Of a stretch of 64,000 nt of DNA, positions 51,846 through 60,307 are shown piece by piece. Source of the stretch: Pseudogemmobacter hezensis (GTDB lineage: Bacteria; Pseudomonadota; Alphaproteobacteria; Rhodobacterales; Rhodobacteraceae); the NCBI RefSeq assembly GCF_013155295.1, contig NZ_JABJXT010000004.1:186001-250000 (forward strand), given 5' to 3'. The notes below the pieces were generated by a model. That model was given only the letters and a program-made list of their open reading frames with translations. It had not been told where the DNA came from and did not search any database. Every line of letters begins with the position of its first letter. The stretch's first letter is position 1. The translations under genes and the position numbers were made by a program.

Positions 51846-54179
51846 ATGCTTCGTGAAACGCTCTCGCTTGCCGGTCTGAAGGCGCCCGGCTCGATCCATC
51901 TGGATGCCTGGGGCATCCCCCATATCCGGGCCGAAAATGAGGCGGATCTGTTCTTCCTGCAGGGTCTGAATGTCGCGCGTGACCGGCTCTGGCAGATCGA
52001 CCTGTGGCGCAAGCGCGGGCTTGGGCTGCTGGCCGCAGATTTCGGGCCCGGCTATCTGGAGCAGGACCGCGCCGCGCGGCTGTTCCTTTATCGCGGCGAT
52101 ATGGCGGCGGAATGGGCCAGCTACAGCCCGGATGCGAAGGCGATCTGCACCGCCTTTGTCGCCGGGATCAACGCCTGGATCGCGCGTCTCGACGCCAGCG
52201 GCACGGCGTTGCCCGCCGAATTCCAGCGGCTTGGAACAAAGCCCCAGCCCTGGCAGCCCGAGGATGTGCTGCGCATCCGCAGCCACTCGATGATGCGCAA
52301 TGGCCTGTCTGAGGTGATCCGCGCCAATGTCATGGCCCGTGAGGATCAGACGGTCGATCTCTTGCGCCAGTTCCTGCAGCCCGCGCATGAGGTGCAGATC
52401 CCCGAGGGGCTGGATCTGGCCGCGCTGCCGATTGGGGTGCTTGATCTTTTCAAACTCGCCATCGCCCCGGTGACATTCGAGCCAGAGCGCCTGGCCGCAA
52501 CGCTGGATGAGGCCCCGCGCTGGCGGATCACCTCGGCCAGCGGCGATGTGGTCCGCGATGCCAATGCCCAGGGGTCGAACAACTGGGTGATCGGGCCGGG
52601 TCGCAGCGCGACCGGGCGGCCGATCCTTGCCTCAGACCCGCACCGCGTTCATGCCGTGCCGTCCTTGCGCTATATCGCGCATCTGACCTGCCCGACGCTG
52701 GATGTGATCGGCGCGGGCGAGCCCTGTCTGCCGGGCATCTGCATCGGCCATAATGGCACGGCGGCCTTTGGTCTGACGCTGTTCTTCGGCCCCGATCAGG
52801 AGGATGTGCAGATCTATCAGCTGAACCCCGATGACCCGCTGGCCTACCGCTATGGCGAGGGCTGGGAGGCGATGACCCTCGTGACCGAGACCTTCGCGGT
52901 CAAAGGCCATAACGATCAGACGCGTGATCTGGCCTTCACCCGCCATGGCCCGGTGATCTGGACCGATCCCGCCCGGGGCCTTGCCGCCGCCGTCCGCACA
53001 GTCTGGAGCGCGCCGGGTGCCGCGCCCTATGCCAAATCCATGGCGGCGATGCGCTCGCAAAATTTCACCGAGTTTCGGGGGCATATGGAAAGCTGGGGCG
53101 TTCCGGCGGCCAATCTGGTCTATGCCGATACCTCTGGCGATATCGGCTGGACCACCGCAGGTTTCAGCCCGCAACGCCCGAACTGGGACGGGCTTTTGCC
53201 GGTGCCGGGCGATGGGCGCTTTGAATGGCAGGGGCATTTCCCGGGCGAGCGGCTGCCGATGGTCGTCAACCCGCCAAAAGGCTGGTTCGCCACCGCCAAT
53301 GAGATGAACCTGCCCGAAGGCTGGGACCAGTCTACCGATCAGATCGGCTTTGAATGGATGGAGCCTTCGCGGGCCGAGCGGATCAATGAGGTGCTGCGCG
53401 ATTGCCAGGATCACAGCCTCGCCGACAGCGCGGCGCTGCAATGTGATGTGCTCTCGATCCCGGCGCGGCGGCTGATGGCGCTGCTTGCGGGGCTGGGCAC
53501 GCCCCTGCCCGCCGCATGCGCGGTATTCACCGGCTGGGATTGCCGCCTTGAGACCGACAGCGCGGCTGCGGCTTTGTTTGAGGTCTGGTGGTCGCGCCAT
53601 CTGCGCCCGATGCTGATTGCGCGGGCAACATCCGATCCGGGTCTGCGCAGCCTGCTGTTGCCCGGCGATCCGGCGGGCGTTCTGGCCTGTCTTGAGGCCC
53701 CGGATGCCCGTCTTGGCCCCAACCCCGAAGCGGCCCGCGATGCGCTGCTGGCCGAAAGCCTGGCACGTGCCTGCGAGGATTGCACAGCACTGATGGGGCC
53801 GGAGCCGCAGGCCTGGCGGTGGGGCAGCCTGCATCGCAGCCGGTTTGCCAATGTCACGGCACGGGTTGACGGCGGGCCGGACATTGCCCCGATCCCTGAG
53901 GCAGAGGTGCCGGGCAGCGACAGCACGCCAATGAACGCCCTTTACTCGGCGGCGGATTTCACGGTCACGCTGGGGGCCTCGGTGCGGCTGGTGCTGGATG
54001 TCGGGGCCTGGGACAACAGCCTCTTTATCAATGCGCCCGGCCAGTCTGGCAGCCCCGACAGCCCGCATTACGCCGATCTGGTCGGGAAATGGGCGCGTGG
54101 GGAATATCTGCCGCTGCTTTACTCTGCGGCCGCCGTCGATTCGCAGACCCGGACTGTGCTGACCGTCCTGCCGCTGTGA
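51846..54179 (+). CDS. Penicillin acylase family N-terminal-nucleophile hydrolase without signal peptide
   Basis: 777-aa precursor of the penicillin G acylase/AHL acylase family. The alpha region has HLDAWGIPHIRAENEADLFF and NVARDRLWQIDLWRKRGLG. The cleavage and nucleophile site is GSNNWVIGP (Ser becomes the N-terminal residue of the beta chain), with DPHRVHAVPS and GICIGHNGTAAFGLT as conserved downstream motifs. I prefer ATG 51846 (GGGGGA upstream). Family members that act on penicillins or acyl-homoserine lactones are usually exported; this one has no signal peptide and so should act in the cytoplasm on an imported amide. Substrate unknown. Confidence 0.93.
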   Translation: MLRETLSLAGLKAPGSIHLDAWGIPHIRAENEADLFFLQGLNVARDRLWQIDLWRKRGLGLLAADFGPGYLEQDRAARLFLYRGDMAAEWASYSPDAKAICTAFVAGINAWIARLDASGTALPAEFQRLGTKPQPWQPEDVLRIRSHSMMRNGLSEVIRANVMAREDQTVDLLRQFLQPAHEVQIPEGLDLAALPIGVLDLFKLAIAPVTFEPERLAATLDEAPRWRITSASGDVVRDANAQGSNNWVIGPGRSATGRPILASDPHRVHAVPSLRYIAHLTCPTLDVIGAGEPCLPGICIGHNGTAAFGLTLFFGPDQEDVQIYQLNPDDPLAYRYGEGWEAMTLVTETFAVKGHNDQTRDLAFTRHGPVIWTDPARGLAAAVRTVWSAPGAAPYAKSMAAMRSQNFTEFRGHMESWGVPAANLVYADTSGDIGWTTAGFSPQRPNWDGLLPVPGDGRFEWQGHFPGERLPMVVNPPKGWFATANEMNLPEGWDQSTDQIGFEWMEPSRAERINEVLRDCQDHSLADSAALQCDVLSIPARRLMALLAGLGTPLPAACAVFTGWDCRLETDSAAAALFEVWWSRHLRPMLIARATSDPGLRSLLLPGDPAGVLACLEAPDARLGPNPEAARDALLAESLARACEDCTALMGPEPQAWRWGSLHRSRFANVTARVDGGPDIAPIPEAEVPGSDSTPMNALYSAADFTVTLGASVRLVLDVGAWDNSLFINAPGQSGSPDSPHYADLVGKWARGEYLPLLYSAAAVDSQTRTVLTVLPL

Positions 54180-54315
54180 TCCAGGCTTTGCCCAACTATT
54201 GCGCGATCTGATGATATATGCCTTACTTCAGCCCAGCTGGAGGAGCAGCGCCGGGCTTGCCGCGTGTGGCTGACCGCACCCTTTTACAAAGGGCGGTCGG
54301 TCCTCCAGTCTGGTG

Positions 54316-56196
54316 ATGGCAAAGAGGCAGGACGCCCCTTTCTTCTTTGCGCGACAGGTTGAATGTTTCCGGCATCGACAGATTGTGACCCCTCACGTGA
54401 AAGACCTGCCTCAGGATCAGAGCAATGTAACCGCCGTCGTGCTGCGCGACGGGCGGCTGATTGTGTCCTCTGGGGGCAAGAGCGCGACAGAGTTCTTCGA
54501 GACCCACCCGATCTTTGCCGAACATGCGCGCAAGCTGCTGCAATCGGGGCGCACCACGGTGCGCTACAGCTATATAGATGAGGGCGCCGCCGACTGGTTC
54601 CTTGTCTCGATCGATGCGCTGCCCGGCGCGAATGGGGAAAGCCTCGGCCGGTTGCATGTGCTGCGCACGGCGGCGCCCTTTGGCCTGACCCTGCGCGAGC
54701 TGGATGTGCTGACCCTGCTGGCGGCGGGCCACAGCAACCAGGATATCGGCGATTGCCTTGATATCAAGCTGCGCACCGTGACCACCCATGTCGAACGGAT
54801 CCTTGTGAAGCTGGGCCGTCTCAGCCGGACGGCGGCCGCGACGCTGGCGGTGGATTTCGGCCTCTTGCGGCTGCCCACGCCCGGCGGCGGGCGCAATCTG
54901 CAGCCGCTGACCGTGGGTCTGCTGGATGCGGTGATCAAAGAGGATGCACCGCAAGAGGCCACCGCTCGCAGCCGAAGCGCGCGGCCCGACCCGCTGATCA
55001 TCGGCACCCCCCTCAGCCTGCGCGGCCTGGCCGCCGCCGATGCCCGCGAGATGATGATGAGCGCGCGCATGGCCGTCAGCGAGATCAACGCCGCCGGCGG
55101 TGTGCTGGGCCGCCCGCTGGAGCTGCGCGAATTTGACTGCGACATTGGCGATGCGGGTTCGGTGACCTCGGCGGTGCGGGGCCTGATCGATCAGGGCGTG
55201 CATGCCATTGCCAGCGGCTATTCCGCAGGTGAGGTCGCGGTCCAGGACCTGATGGCGGATTACGGCGCGCCCTATCTGCATTGCGCCACGATGGAGGCCC
55301 TGGTCGAACGTGTCCGCAATGAGCCCGACCGGCTGTCCAATATCTTCCAGATCTGCCCCAGCGATGTAAGCTATGGGCCGCGCTTCATCCAGTTCCTCGA
55401 TCACCTGGCCGAGAATGGCCAGTGGAGCACCGGAAACCGCCGTATCACCATCATCCAGCCGCGCTGGCTGCAGATGGATATCGGGCTGCAGCGGGTCGAG
55501 CAGATGGCGCTCAGGCGCGGGCTGCAGCTGGATGTGATCAGCGATCTGCCGCCGCGCAATATCGACTGGGCCGGGGTTATCAACCGGGTGAACCGCCATG
55601 ATCCCTGTGCGGTGCTGCTGGCCTATTATTTCCCCGAAGAGAATATCGCCTTTCTGCGCCAGTATCTCGCCGATCCCGGCAATGCGCTGATCTATACGCT
55701 TTATGGCCCCTCGGTTCCGGCCTACCGGGAAGAGCTGGGCGCTGCCGCCGAGGGCGTGATCTGGGCCACCACCACCGGGCGTTTCAGCAATCCAAGGACC
55801 GAAGGCTTCCTGCACCGCTTTCGTGGTATGCATGGGCGCAACCCCGGACATTCGCATGCCGGTCTTTCCTATGACCGGATCCATCTTCTGGCCCGGGCCT
55901 GGGCCAGCGTGGGCGACCCGAACGCCTTTGGCGCGGTCTGCGAAGCGCTTCGCACCCAGCCCTATCGCGGGGTGAATGGCATGTATTTCATGGACAATGC
56001 GGGCCAGTCGGTTACCGCGCCGGACCTCAACAGCGAAGACCCGTCGCTCAGCCATCCGCATCTGATCTACCAGATCCAGCAGGGCAAACAGGTTCTGCTG
56101 TCGCCGCATCTCGAAAAACAGGTTCGGTTCCGGGCGCCGCCATGGGTTATGCGCGGGCAGCGGCACCTGGTTGCGGGCGGCGAGGGGCTGCGCTGA
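54316..56196 (+). CDS. LuxR-type HTH fused to a LivJ/AmiC-type ligand-binding domain
   Basis: About 626 aa, with no signal peptide or membrane segment. Residues about 35-120 form a PAS-like region (VLRDGRLIVSSGGKSATEFF). Residues about 125-190 are a LuxR/FixJ helix-turn-helix (LRELDVLTLLAAGHSNQDIG, then LRTVTTHVERILVKLG). From about 230 to the end is a type I binding-protein fold of the LivJ/AmiC class (MMSARMAVSEINAAGGVLGR, DCDIGDAGSV, IASGYSAGEVA, YGPSVPAYREELG, HSHAGLSYDRIHLL). Such domains are normally periplasmic; in AmiC a cytoplasmic one senses amides. This is probably a one-component sensor for the compound handled by the upstream genes. Start is uncertain (GTG 54313 or ATG 54316). 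Confidence 0.9.
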   Translation: MAKRQDAPFFFARQVECFRHRQIVTPHVKDLPQDQSNVTAVVLRDGRLIVSSGGKSATEFFETHPIFAEHARKLLQSGRTTVRYSYIDEGAADWFLVSIDALPGANGESLGRLHVLRTAAPFGLTLRELDVLTLLAAGHSNQDIGDCLDIKLRTVTTHVERILVKLGRLSRTAAATLAVDFGLLRLPTPGGGRNLQPLTVGLLDAVIKEDAPQEATARSRSARPDPLIIGTPLSLRGLAAADAREMMMSARMAVSEINAAGGVLGRPLELREFDCDIGDAGSVTSAVRGLIDQGVHAIASGYSAGEVAVQDLMADYGAPYLHCATMEALVERVRNEPDRLSNIFQICPSDVSYGPRFIQFLDHLAENGQWSTGNRRITIIQPRWLQMDIGLQRVEQMALRRGLQLDVISDLPPRNIDWAGVINRVNRHDPCAVLLAYYFPEENIAFLRQYLADPGNALIYTLYGPSVPAYREELGAAAEGVIWATTTGRFSNPRTEGFLHRFRGMHGRNPGHSHAGLSYDRIHLLARAWASVGDPNAFGAVCEALRTQPYRGVNGMYFMDNAGQSVTAPDLNSEDPSLSHPHLIYQIQQGKQVLLSPHLEKQVRFRAPPWVMRGQRHLVAGGEGLR

Positions 56197-56692
56197 ACGC
56201 TGAGGCCAGCCCGCGCCACCCCGGGGCTGACATTCCAACCGGGGGGCCGCCAAACCGTCATGCAATCCGCCAGGGGATGCGAGATGCCATCTGGGCCGGT
56301 TTCCTGCAGCGGGCCACGGGATGCCGGTTTCGCCCCCGAACATTCCTGCGCGAATTCGCGGTGAAGCGCAGGTGGACCATGATCATCGTATTGAGGGCCT
56401 CGTTCGCAGGCAGAGGCGCGATGCCGGGCAGGTCTGGAAACCTCTCAGACTTTATGACCGCATGGCAAAACAGACCGGAGGCATTCACAACCCTGATGAT
56501 CCGCCCTGCAAACATGTTTCCTGACCGCGGCCACGGGGCCCTGAAATCCCGGAAATCCCGGATACAGGCCTGTGTCGTGCAGTGCCATTTCAGGGCTCAT
56601 GCGCTTCCCCTGAGCGGTCGAGGCACTTTAGCAGTATCATCCTGTCCCCGATGCTGGCTTGCGTGATTTCCGGGCCGTCGTAAGATAGCGCC
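56197..56692. other. Intergenic region, no gene recognised
   Basis: About 500 bases between the LuxR-fusion gene and the tetR-like gene. Open frames are short and show no family resemblance. A doubled GAAATCCCG occurs near 56543-56560. The last 60 bases presumably carry the promoter of the TetR-type gene; I cannot point to clear -10/-35 boxes. Confidence 0.5.
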
Positions 56693-57361
56693 ATGCCAAG
56701 AATATCAAGTTCCTCCAGCCGTGCCGATGAACCGCGAACCCGCGGTCCCAGCCCGGACAAGACCCGCCAGACCCGCAAACAGATCCTCCAGGCGGCGCGC
56801 GACGAATTGACCGAGCACGGCTTCTCCGGCAGCACCATGGCCGGGGTTGCGGGCCGCGCCGGTCTCGCAAAGGGGACGGCCTATCGCTACTTCGTATCGA
56901 AAGAAGCGCTGTTTCTGGGGCTTATGCAGGATCTGGTGGCCGATCCGCTGCGCGAGGCCCGTGCCCAGATGCCGTCACCGTCTGAAAGCATCAATGCCTA
57001 TTGCCGCCGGGTGCTGCTGCCGCTGATGCGGGTTATCGAAGAGAGTGGCCGTGCCGAGATCGCCCGGATCGCCATAACCGAAAGCCGCAGCTTTCCCGAA
57101 CTGACGGCAACCTACAGCCGCGATGTCTATCTTCCGTTTCACCGCCATCTGGAAATGCTGGTCACAGAGGCTGTCAGCCGGGGCGAATTACCGGCTGCAG
57201 GATCGCAGCATGTGCCGCATCTGCTTTCGGGGGCGCTCTGGGTTGGCATGATCCAGAACGGGATTCTCGCAAGTGATCAGCCTGTGGCGATCGGCGATGT
57301 ATTCGAATGCCAGCTTGACTGTGTTTTCGGCCCCGATCCGCAAAACAGTGGCGCAAACTGA
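56693..57361 (+). CDS. TetR/AcrR family regulator
   Basis: 222 aa. The N-terminal helix-turn-helix is ILQAARDELTEHGFSGSTMA followed by GRAGLAKGTAYRYFVSKEAL; the C-terminal ligand domain resembles the AcrR/RutR C-terminal type (RIAITESRSFPELTATYSRD). It is co-directional with and 441 bases upstream of the glucose dehydrogenase gene; a strong TetR-type palindrome lies in that gap at 57708-57733, so it likely represses that gene. Ligand unknown. Confidence 0.93.
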   Translation: MPRISSSSSRADEPRTRGPSPDKTRQTRKQILQAARDELTEHGFSGSTMAGVAGRAGLAKGTAYRYFVSKEALFLGLMQDLVADPLREARAQMPSPSESINAYCRRVLLPLMRVIEESGRAEIARIAITESRSFPELTATYSRDVYLPFHRHLEMLVTEAVSRGELPAAGSQHVPHLLSGALWVGMIQNGILASDQPVAIGDVFECQLDCVFGPDPQNSGAN

Positions 57362-57373
57362 TCTCTGAACCTG

Positions 57374-57433
57374 AGCTGGCCCCGTTGAAGCTGGCCTCGT
57401 TACAGCTGGCACCGCTTCAGCCGGCCCCGTTAC
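57374..57433. repeat. Degenerate 15-bp tandem repeat, four units
   Basis: Four contiguous 15-bp units, AGCTGGCCCCGTTGA, AGCTGGCCTCGTTAC, AGCTGGCACCGCTTC and AGCCGGCCCCGTTAC, starting 12 bases after the TetR stop. Confidence 0.88.
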
Positions 57434-57452
57434 GACCGAGGGGGACAAAGGC

Positions 57453-57511
57453 GGCGGTTCAGCTCTCTGCCGCAACACAGGCCTATGCCTGAGACAGAGA
57501 TCTGAACCGCC
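57453..57511. repeat. 59-bp long palindromic element
   Basis: Outer arms 57453-57469 and 57495-57511 pair at 16 of 17 positions (GGCGGTTCAG at one end, CTGAACCGCC at the other). Inside is a second stem CAGGC/GCCTG with loop CTAT (57478-57491). No T-run follows, so it is not a classical terminator. A further 8-bp hairpin TGCTGGCG/CGCCAGCA lies at 57527-57550. It may be a REP/MITE-like element or a structured RNA. Confidence 0.8.
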
Positions 57512-57703
57512 AGCGACCGCCGGCGCTGCTGGCGGGGGCCGTCGCCAGCAACAGGTTCATCCGGCATTTGGCAGGCCGCATCCGCGAAATCAGGCATCCG
57601 TTCGGGCGCAAGACGCCAGGATACAGGCCGCTTCAGGGCTGCCCAATTCCGGCTGCGCAGCGGGTGACAGAGGCCTCTTCAGTATGCGATGGCATGCTCT
57701 GCC

Positions 57704-57733
57704 TTGACTAAAGTGACCGCATGGTCATTTTAG
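57704..57733. promoter_or_regulatory. TetR-type operator overlapping a promoter for the glucose dehydrogenase gene
   Basis: The palindrome CTAAAGTGACC-GCAT-GGTCATTTTAG (57708-57733) has arms matching at 10 of 11 positions and the TGACC(N4)GGTCA core usual for TetR repressors. It overlaps a candidate promoter, TTGACT (57704-57709), 17 bases, ATTTTA (57727-57732). The next gene starts 70 bases downstream. Binding by the upstream TetR protein would block transcription. Confidence 0.75.
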
Positions 57734-57802
57734 GCGGCGCACAGCAATGGCCTGGCGGCAGCCGGAATCAGACAGGGCTGCATCATTCAAGGGATATCAA
57801 TC

Positions 57803-60256
57803 ATGTCAGAAACGACACAACGCCAGGGCACGGGGGGGCGGGCGGCGAAGGTTTTCGCGGTCCTCCTTGTGCTGATCGGCGCGGCTTATATCTGGGGCGG
57901 GGGGCAGCTCGCAGCTTTGGGGGGAAGCCTTTACTTTCTCCTGACGGGGATCGCAGTTGTTCTCTCGGGCCTTTTGGTCTGGCGTGGAAATGCGCTTGGC
58001 GGCTGGCTTTACGCGCTGGTGCTGGCCTCGACCTGGATCTGGGCGATTTCCGAGGTGGGTGTTGATTTCTGGACGCTGCTGCCGCGCCTTATGGGGCCGT
58101 TCCTGTTCGGGCTGTTCTTCCTGACCCCCTGGTATCGCCGGTCGGTCACATCCGGGCCGGTTTCGCTTGCGGGCGGCAGGGCCGTGGCAGGCGCGCTGAC
58201 GGCTGCGATCGCCGGGCTGTTCGTCTGGGGTGGCCTGGCCGGTGACCCGCACGAAACCAAAGCCGCCCGCGCCTTGCCCCAGGCCCTGGGCAGTTTTGCC
58301 CCGCCGGGTGTCAAGGGCGAATGGCACAATTACGGTAATGATACCGGCGGAACCCGGTTTTCGAACCTGACCCAGATTACGCCGGCAAATGTCAAAGGGC
58401 TTGAGGTCGCATGGACCTATCGCACCGGCGACTACCCGCCCGCCGAAGGGCCGAACCGCCGCTTTCAGGCGACTCCGCTGAAGATCGGCAATGCGCTGTA
58501 TTTCTGCACGCCGCGCAATGACATCGTGTCGCTCAACCCTGAAACCGGGGCCGAGAACTGGCGCTTCAATGCGAATGTGAACCTGCGCGGTGTGACCGGC
58601 TCGGCTGCCTGCCGTGGCGTGGCCTACTTTGAGACGCCTTCCCCCGATACGACGCAGCGCAACAGCGCGGGCGAGGCGCTTTGCGCGCGCCGCATCATCG
58701 GGCCCACCGTTGACGCCCGCCTGCTGGCGGTGGATGCCGCGACCGGCGAGCCCTGCACCGGCTTTGGCGAAAATGGCCAGGTCAACCTGCTGAAGGGCCT
58801 GGGCGAGGTGATCCCCGGCTACTCCTATGTCTCATCGGCGCCGCAGGTCATTCGCGGCCGCGTGGTGATCGGGGGCTGGGTCTCTGACGGGCAATCGGTG
58901 AATGAGCCTTCGGGCGTAATCCGGGCCTTTGATGCGACCACGGGGGCCTTCTCCTGGGCTTTCGACATGGGCGATATCAACAACCATACCGAACCGGGCG
59001 AGGGTGAGGAATATACCCGTGGCACCCCGAATTCCTGGGGGCCGATTTCGGCGGATGAGACGCTTGGTCTGGTCTATATGCCGACCGGCAATGCGACGCC
59101 CGATTACTGGGGCAGCCATCGCCGCGATTTCGACAACCGCTATTCCGGGTCGGTGCTGGCGATCAATGCCGAAACCGGCGCACTGCGCTGGCATTTCCAG
59201 ACCATCCATAACGATGTCTGGGATATGGACGTCGCCGCCCAGCCAAGCCTGATTGATCTGGAGATCGACGGCAAGACCGTGCCCGCGCTGGTGCAGCTGA
59301 CCAAGCGCGGCCAGAACTTCGTGCTGAACCGCGAAACCGGCGAGCCGATCTACCGGGTCGAGGAAAAGCCCGCGCCGCAGGGCGGGGCCGAACCGGACTA
59401 CATCTCAAAAACCCAGCCCTATTCGGTGGAAATGCCGGAGTTTTCGGGCATGAACCCCGACAAGCCCTTTGGTGTGGACGAGGCTGACATGTGGGGCATT
59501 ACGCCCTTTGACATGATGTATTGCCGCATCCAGTTCAAAAAGGCGCGGTGGGAAGGCACGCTGACGCCTCCGGGCGAAGATCCCGTCTTCTTCTTCCCCG
59601 GCTCGCTGGGCGGCAATAACTGGGGTTCGGGCAGCTTCGATCCGGAACGCAAGATCCTGATCGCCAACTGGAACCGGGTGCCGATGTATCTGCGCCTGAT
59701 CCCGCGCCCCGAGGCGGATGCGATGGGCCTCAAGGCCGCTGACGGCTCGCCCGGAACTTCGGTCGGGGGCAATGTGCCGCAGATGGGTGTGCCCTATGCG
59801 GCAGGGCTTGCGCCCTTCATGTCGCCTCTTGGCGCGCCTTGCCTTGCGCCGCCCTATGGGATGGTGACGGCTATCGATCTGACCACGAAAGAGGTGCTCT
59901 GGAGCCGCCGGTCCGGCACGGCAGAGGATAGCGGCGTATCGGTCGGCGGGACGAAGATCTCGGCGCCTCTGCCGATCCCGATGGGCGTTCCGGGGCTTGG
60001 CGGCACCATGACCACCAAATCCGGCCTGGTCTTTGTGGCGGCCTCGGGCGAGCAGACGCTGCGGGCGATGGACCTGGCGACCGGGGATGTGATCTGGAAA
60101 GATCGGCTTCCGGCGGGCGGCAATGCGACACCGATGACCTATCTCTCGGAAGAGAGCGGGCGTCAGTTCGTTGTCATCGCCGCTGGCGGGCATAACCTGA
60201 TGCAGACCCAGCCCGGCGACTATGTGGTCGCCTATGCGCTGCCGAAGGGGAACTGA
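57803..60256 (+). CDS. gcd: Membrane-bound PQQ-dependent glucose dehydrogenase
   Basis: 817-aa quinoprotein. The N-terminal about 145 residues hold four to five membrane segments (AAKVFAVLLVLIGAAYIWGG and others) that anchor the protein and pass electrons to ubiquinone. The periplasmic eight-bladed propeller begins at EWHNYGNDTGGTRFSNLTQI and has repeated W-motifs such as AVDAATGEPC, LNPETGAENWRF and AINAETGALRWHFQ. PQQ/calcium-site segments include RGTPNSWGPISADE and GNATPDYWG. It oxidises aldoses to lactones in the periplasm. Closely related quinoproteins act on other sugars or polyols. No PQQ biosynthesis genes are in the window. Likely controlled by the upstream TetR protein. Confidence 0.95.
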   Translation: MSETTQRQGTGGRAAKVFAVLLVLIGAAYIWGGGQLAALGGSLYFLLTGIAVVLSGLLVWRGNALGGWLYALVLASTWIWAISEVGVDFWTLLPRLMGPFLFGLFFLTPWYRRSVTSGPVSLAGGRAVAGALTAAIAGLFVWGGLAGDPHETKAARALPQALGSFAPPGVKGEWHNYGNDTGGTRFSNLTQITPANVKGLEVAWTYRTGDYPPAEGPNRRFQATPLKIGNALYFCTPRNDIVSLNPETGAENWRFNANVNLRGVTGSAACRGVAYFETPSPDTTQRNSAGEALCARRIIGPTVDARLLAVDAATGEPCTGFGENGQVNLLKGLGEVIPGYSYVSSAPQVIRGRVVIGGWVSDGQSVNEPSGVIRAFDATTGAFSWAFDMGDINNHTEPGEGEEYTRGTPNSWGPISADETLGLVYMPTGNATPDYWGSHRRDFDNRYSGSVLAINAETGALRWHFQTIHNDVWDMDVAAQPSLIDLEIDGKTVPALVQLTKRGQNFVLNRETGEPIYRVEEKPAPQGGAEPDYISKTQPYSVEMPEFSGMNPDKPFGVDEADMWGITPFDMMYCRIQFKKARWEGTLTPPGEDPVFFFPGSLGGNNWGSGSFDPERKILIANWNRVPMYLRLIPRPEADAMGLKAADGSPGTSVGGNVPQMGVPYAAGLAPFMSPLGAPCLAPPYGMVTAIDLTTKEVLWSRRSGTAEDSGVSVGGTKISAPLPIPMGVPGLGGTMTTKSGLVFVAASGEQTLRAMDLATGDVIWKDRLPAGGNATPMTYLSEESGRQFVVIAAGGHNLMQTQPGDYVVAYALPKGN

Positions 60257-60280
60257 TCCCTCGGCAGGATAGATCAACCG

Positions 60281-60307
60281 GGGCGCCCTGTCAGGGCGCC
60301 CTTTCTA
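60281..60307 (+). terminator. Rho-independent terminator after gcd
   Basis: Perfect 9-bp stem GGGCGCCCT/AGGGCGCCC (60281-60289 and 60293-60301) with a 3-base loop, followed by TTTCTATTT. Confidence 0.88.

Noticed and set aside
54223-56343. 706-codon open frame on the minus strand
   Set aside because: It mirrors the LuxR-fusion gene codon by codon on the opposite strand; high GC keeps antisense frames open. The sequence is Gln/Arg/Gly/Ala-rich without family motifs.
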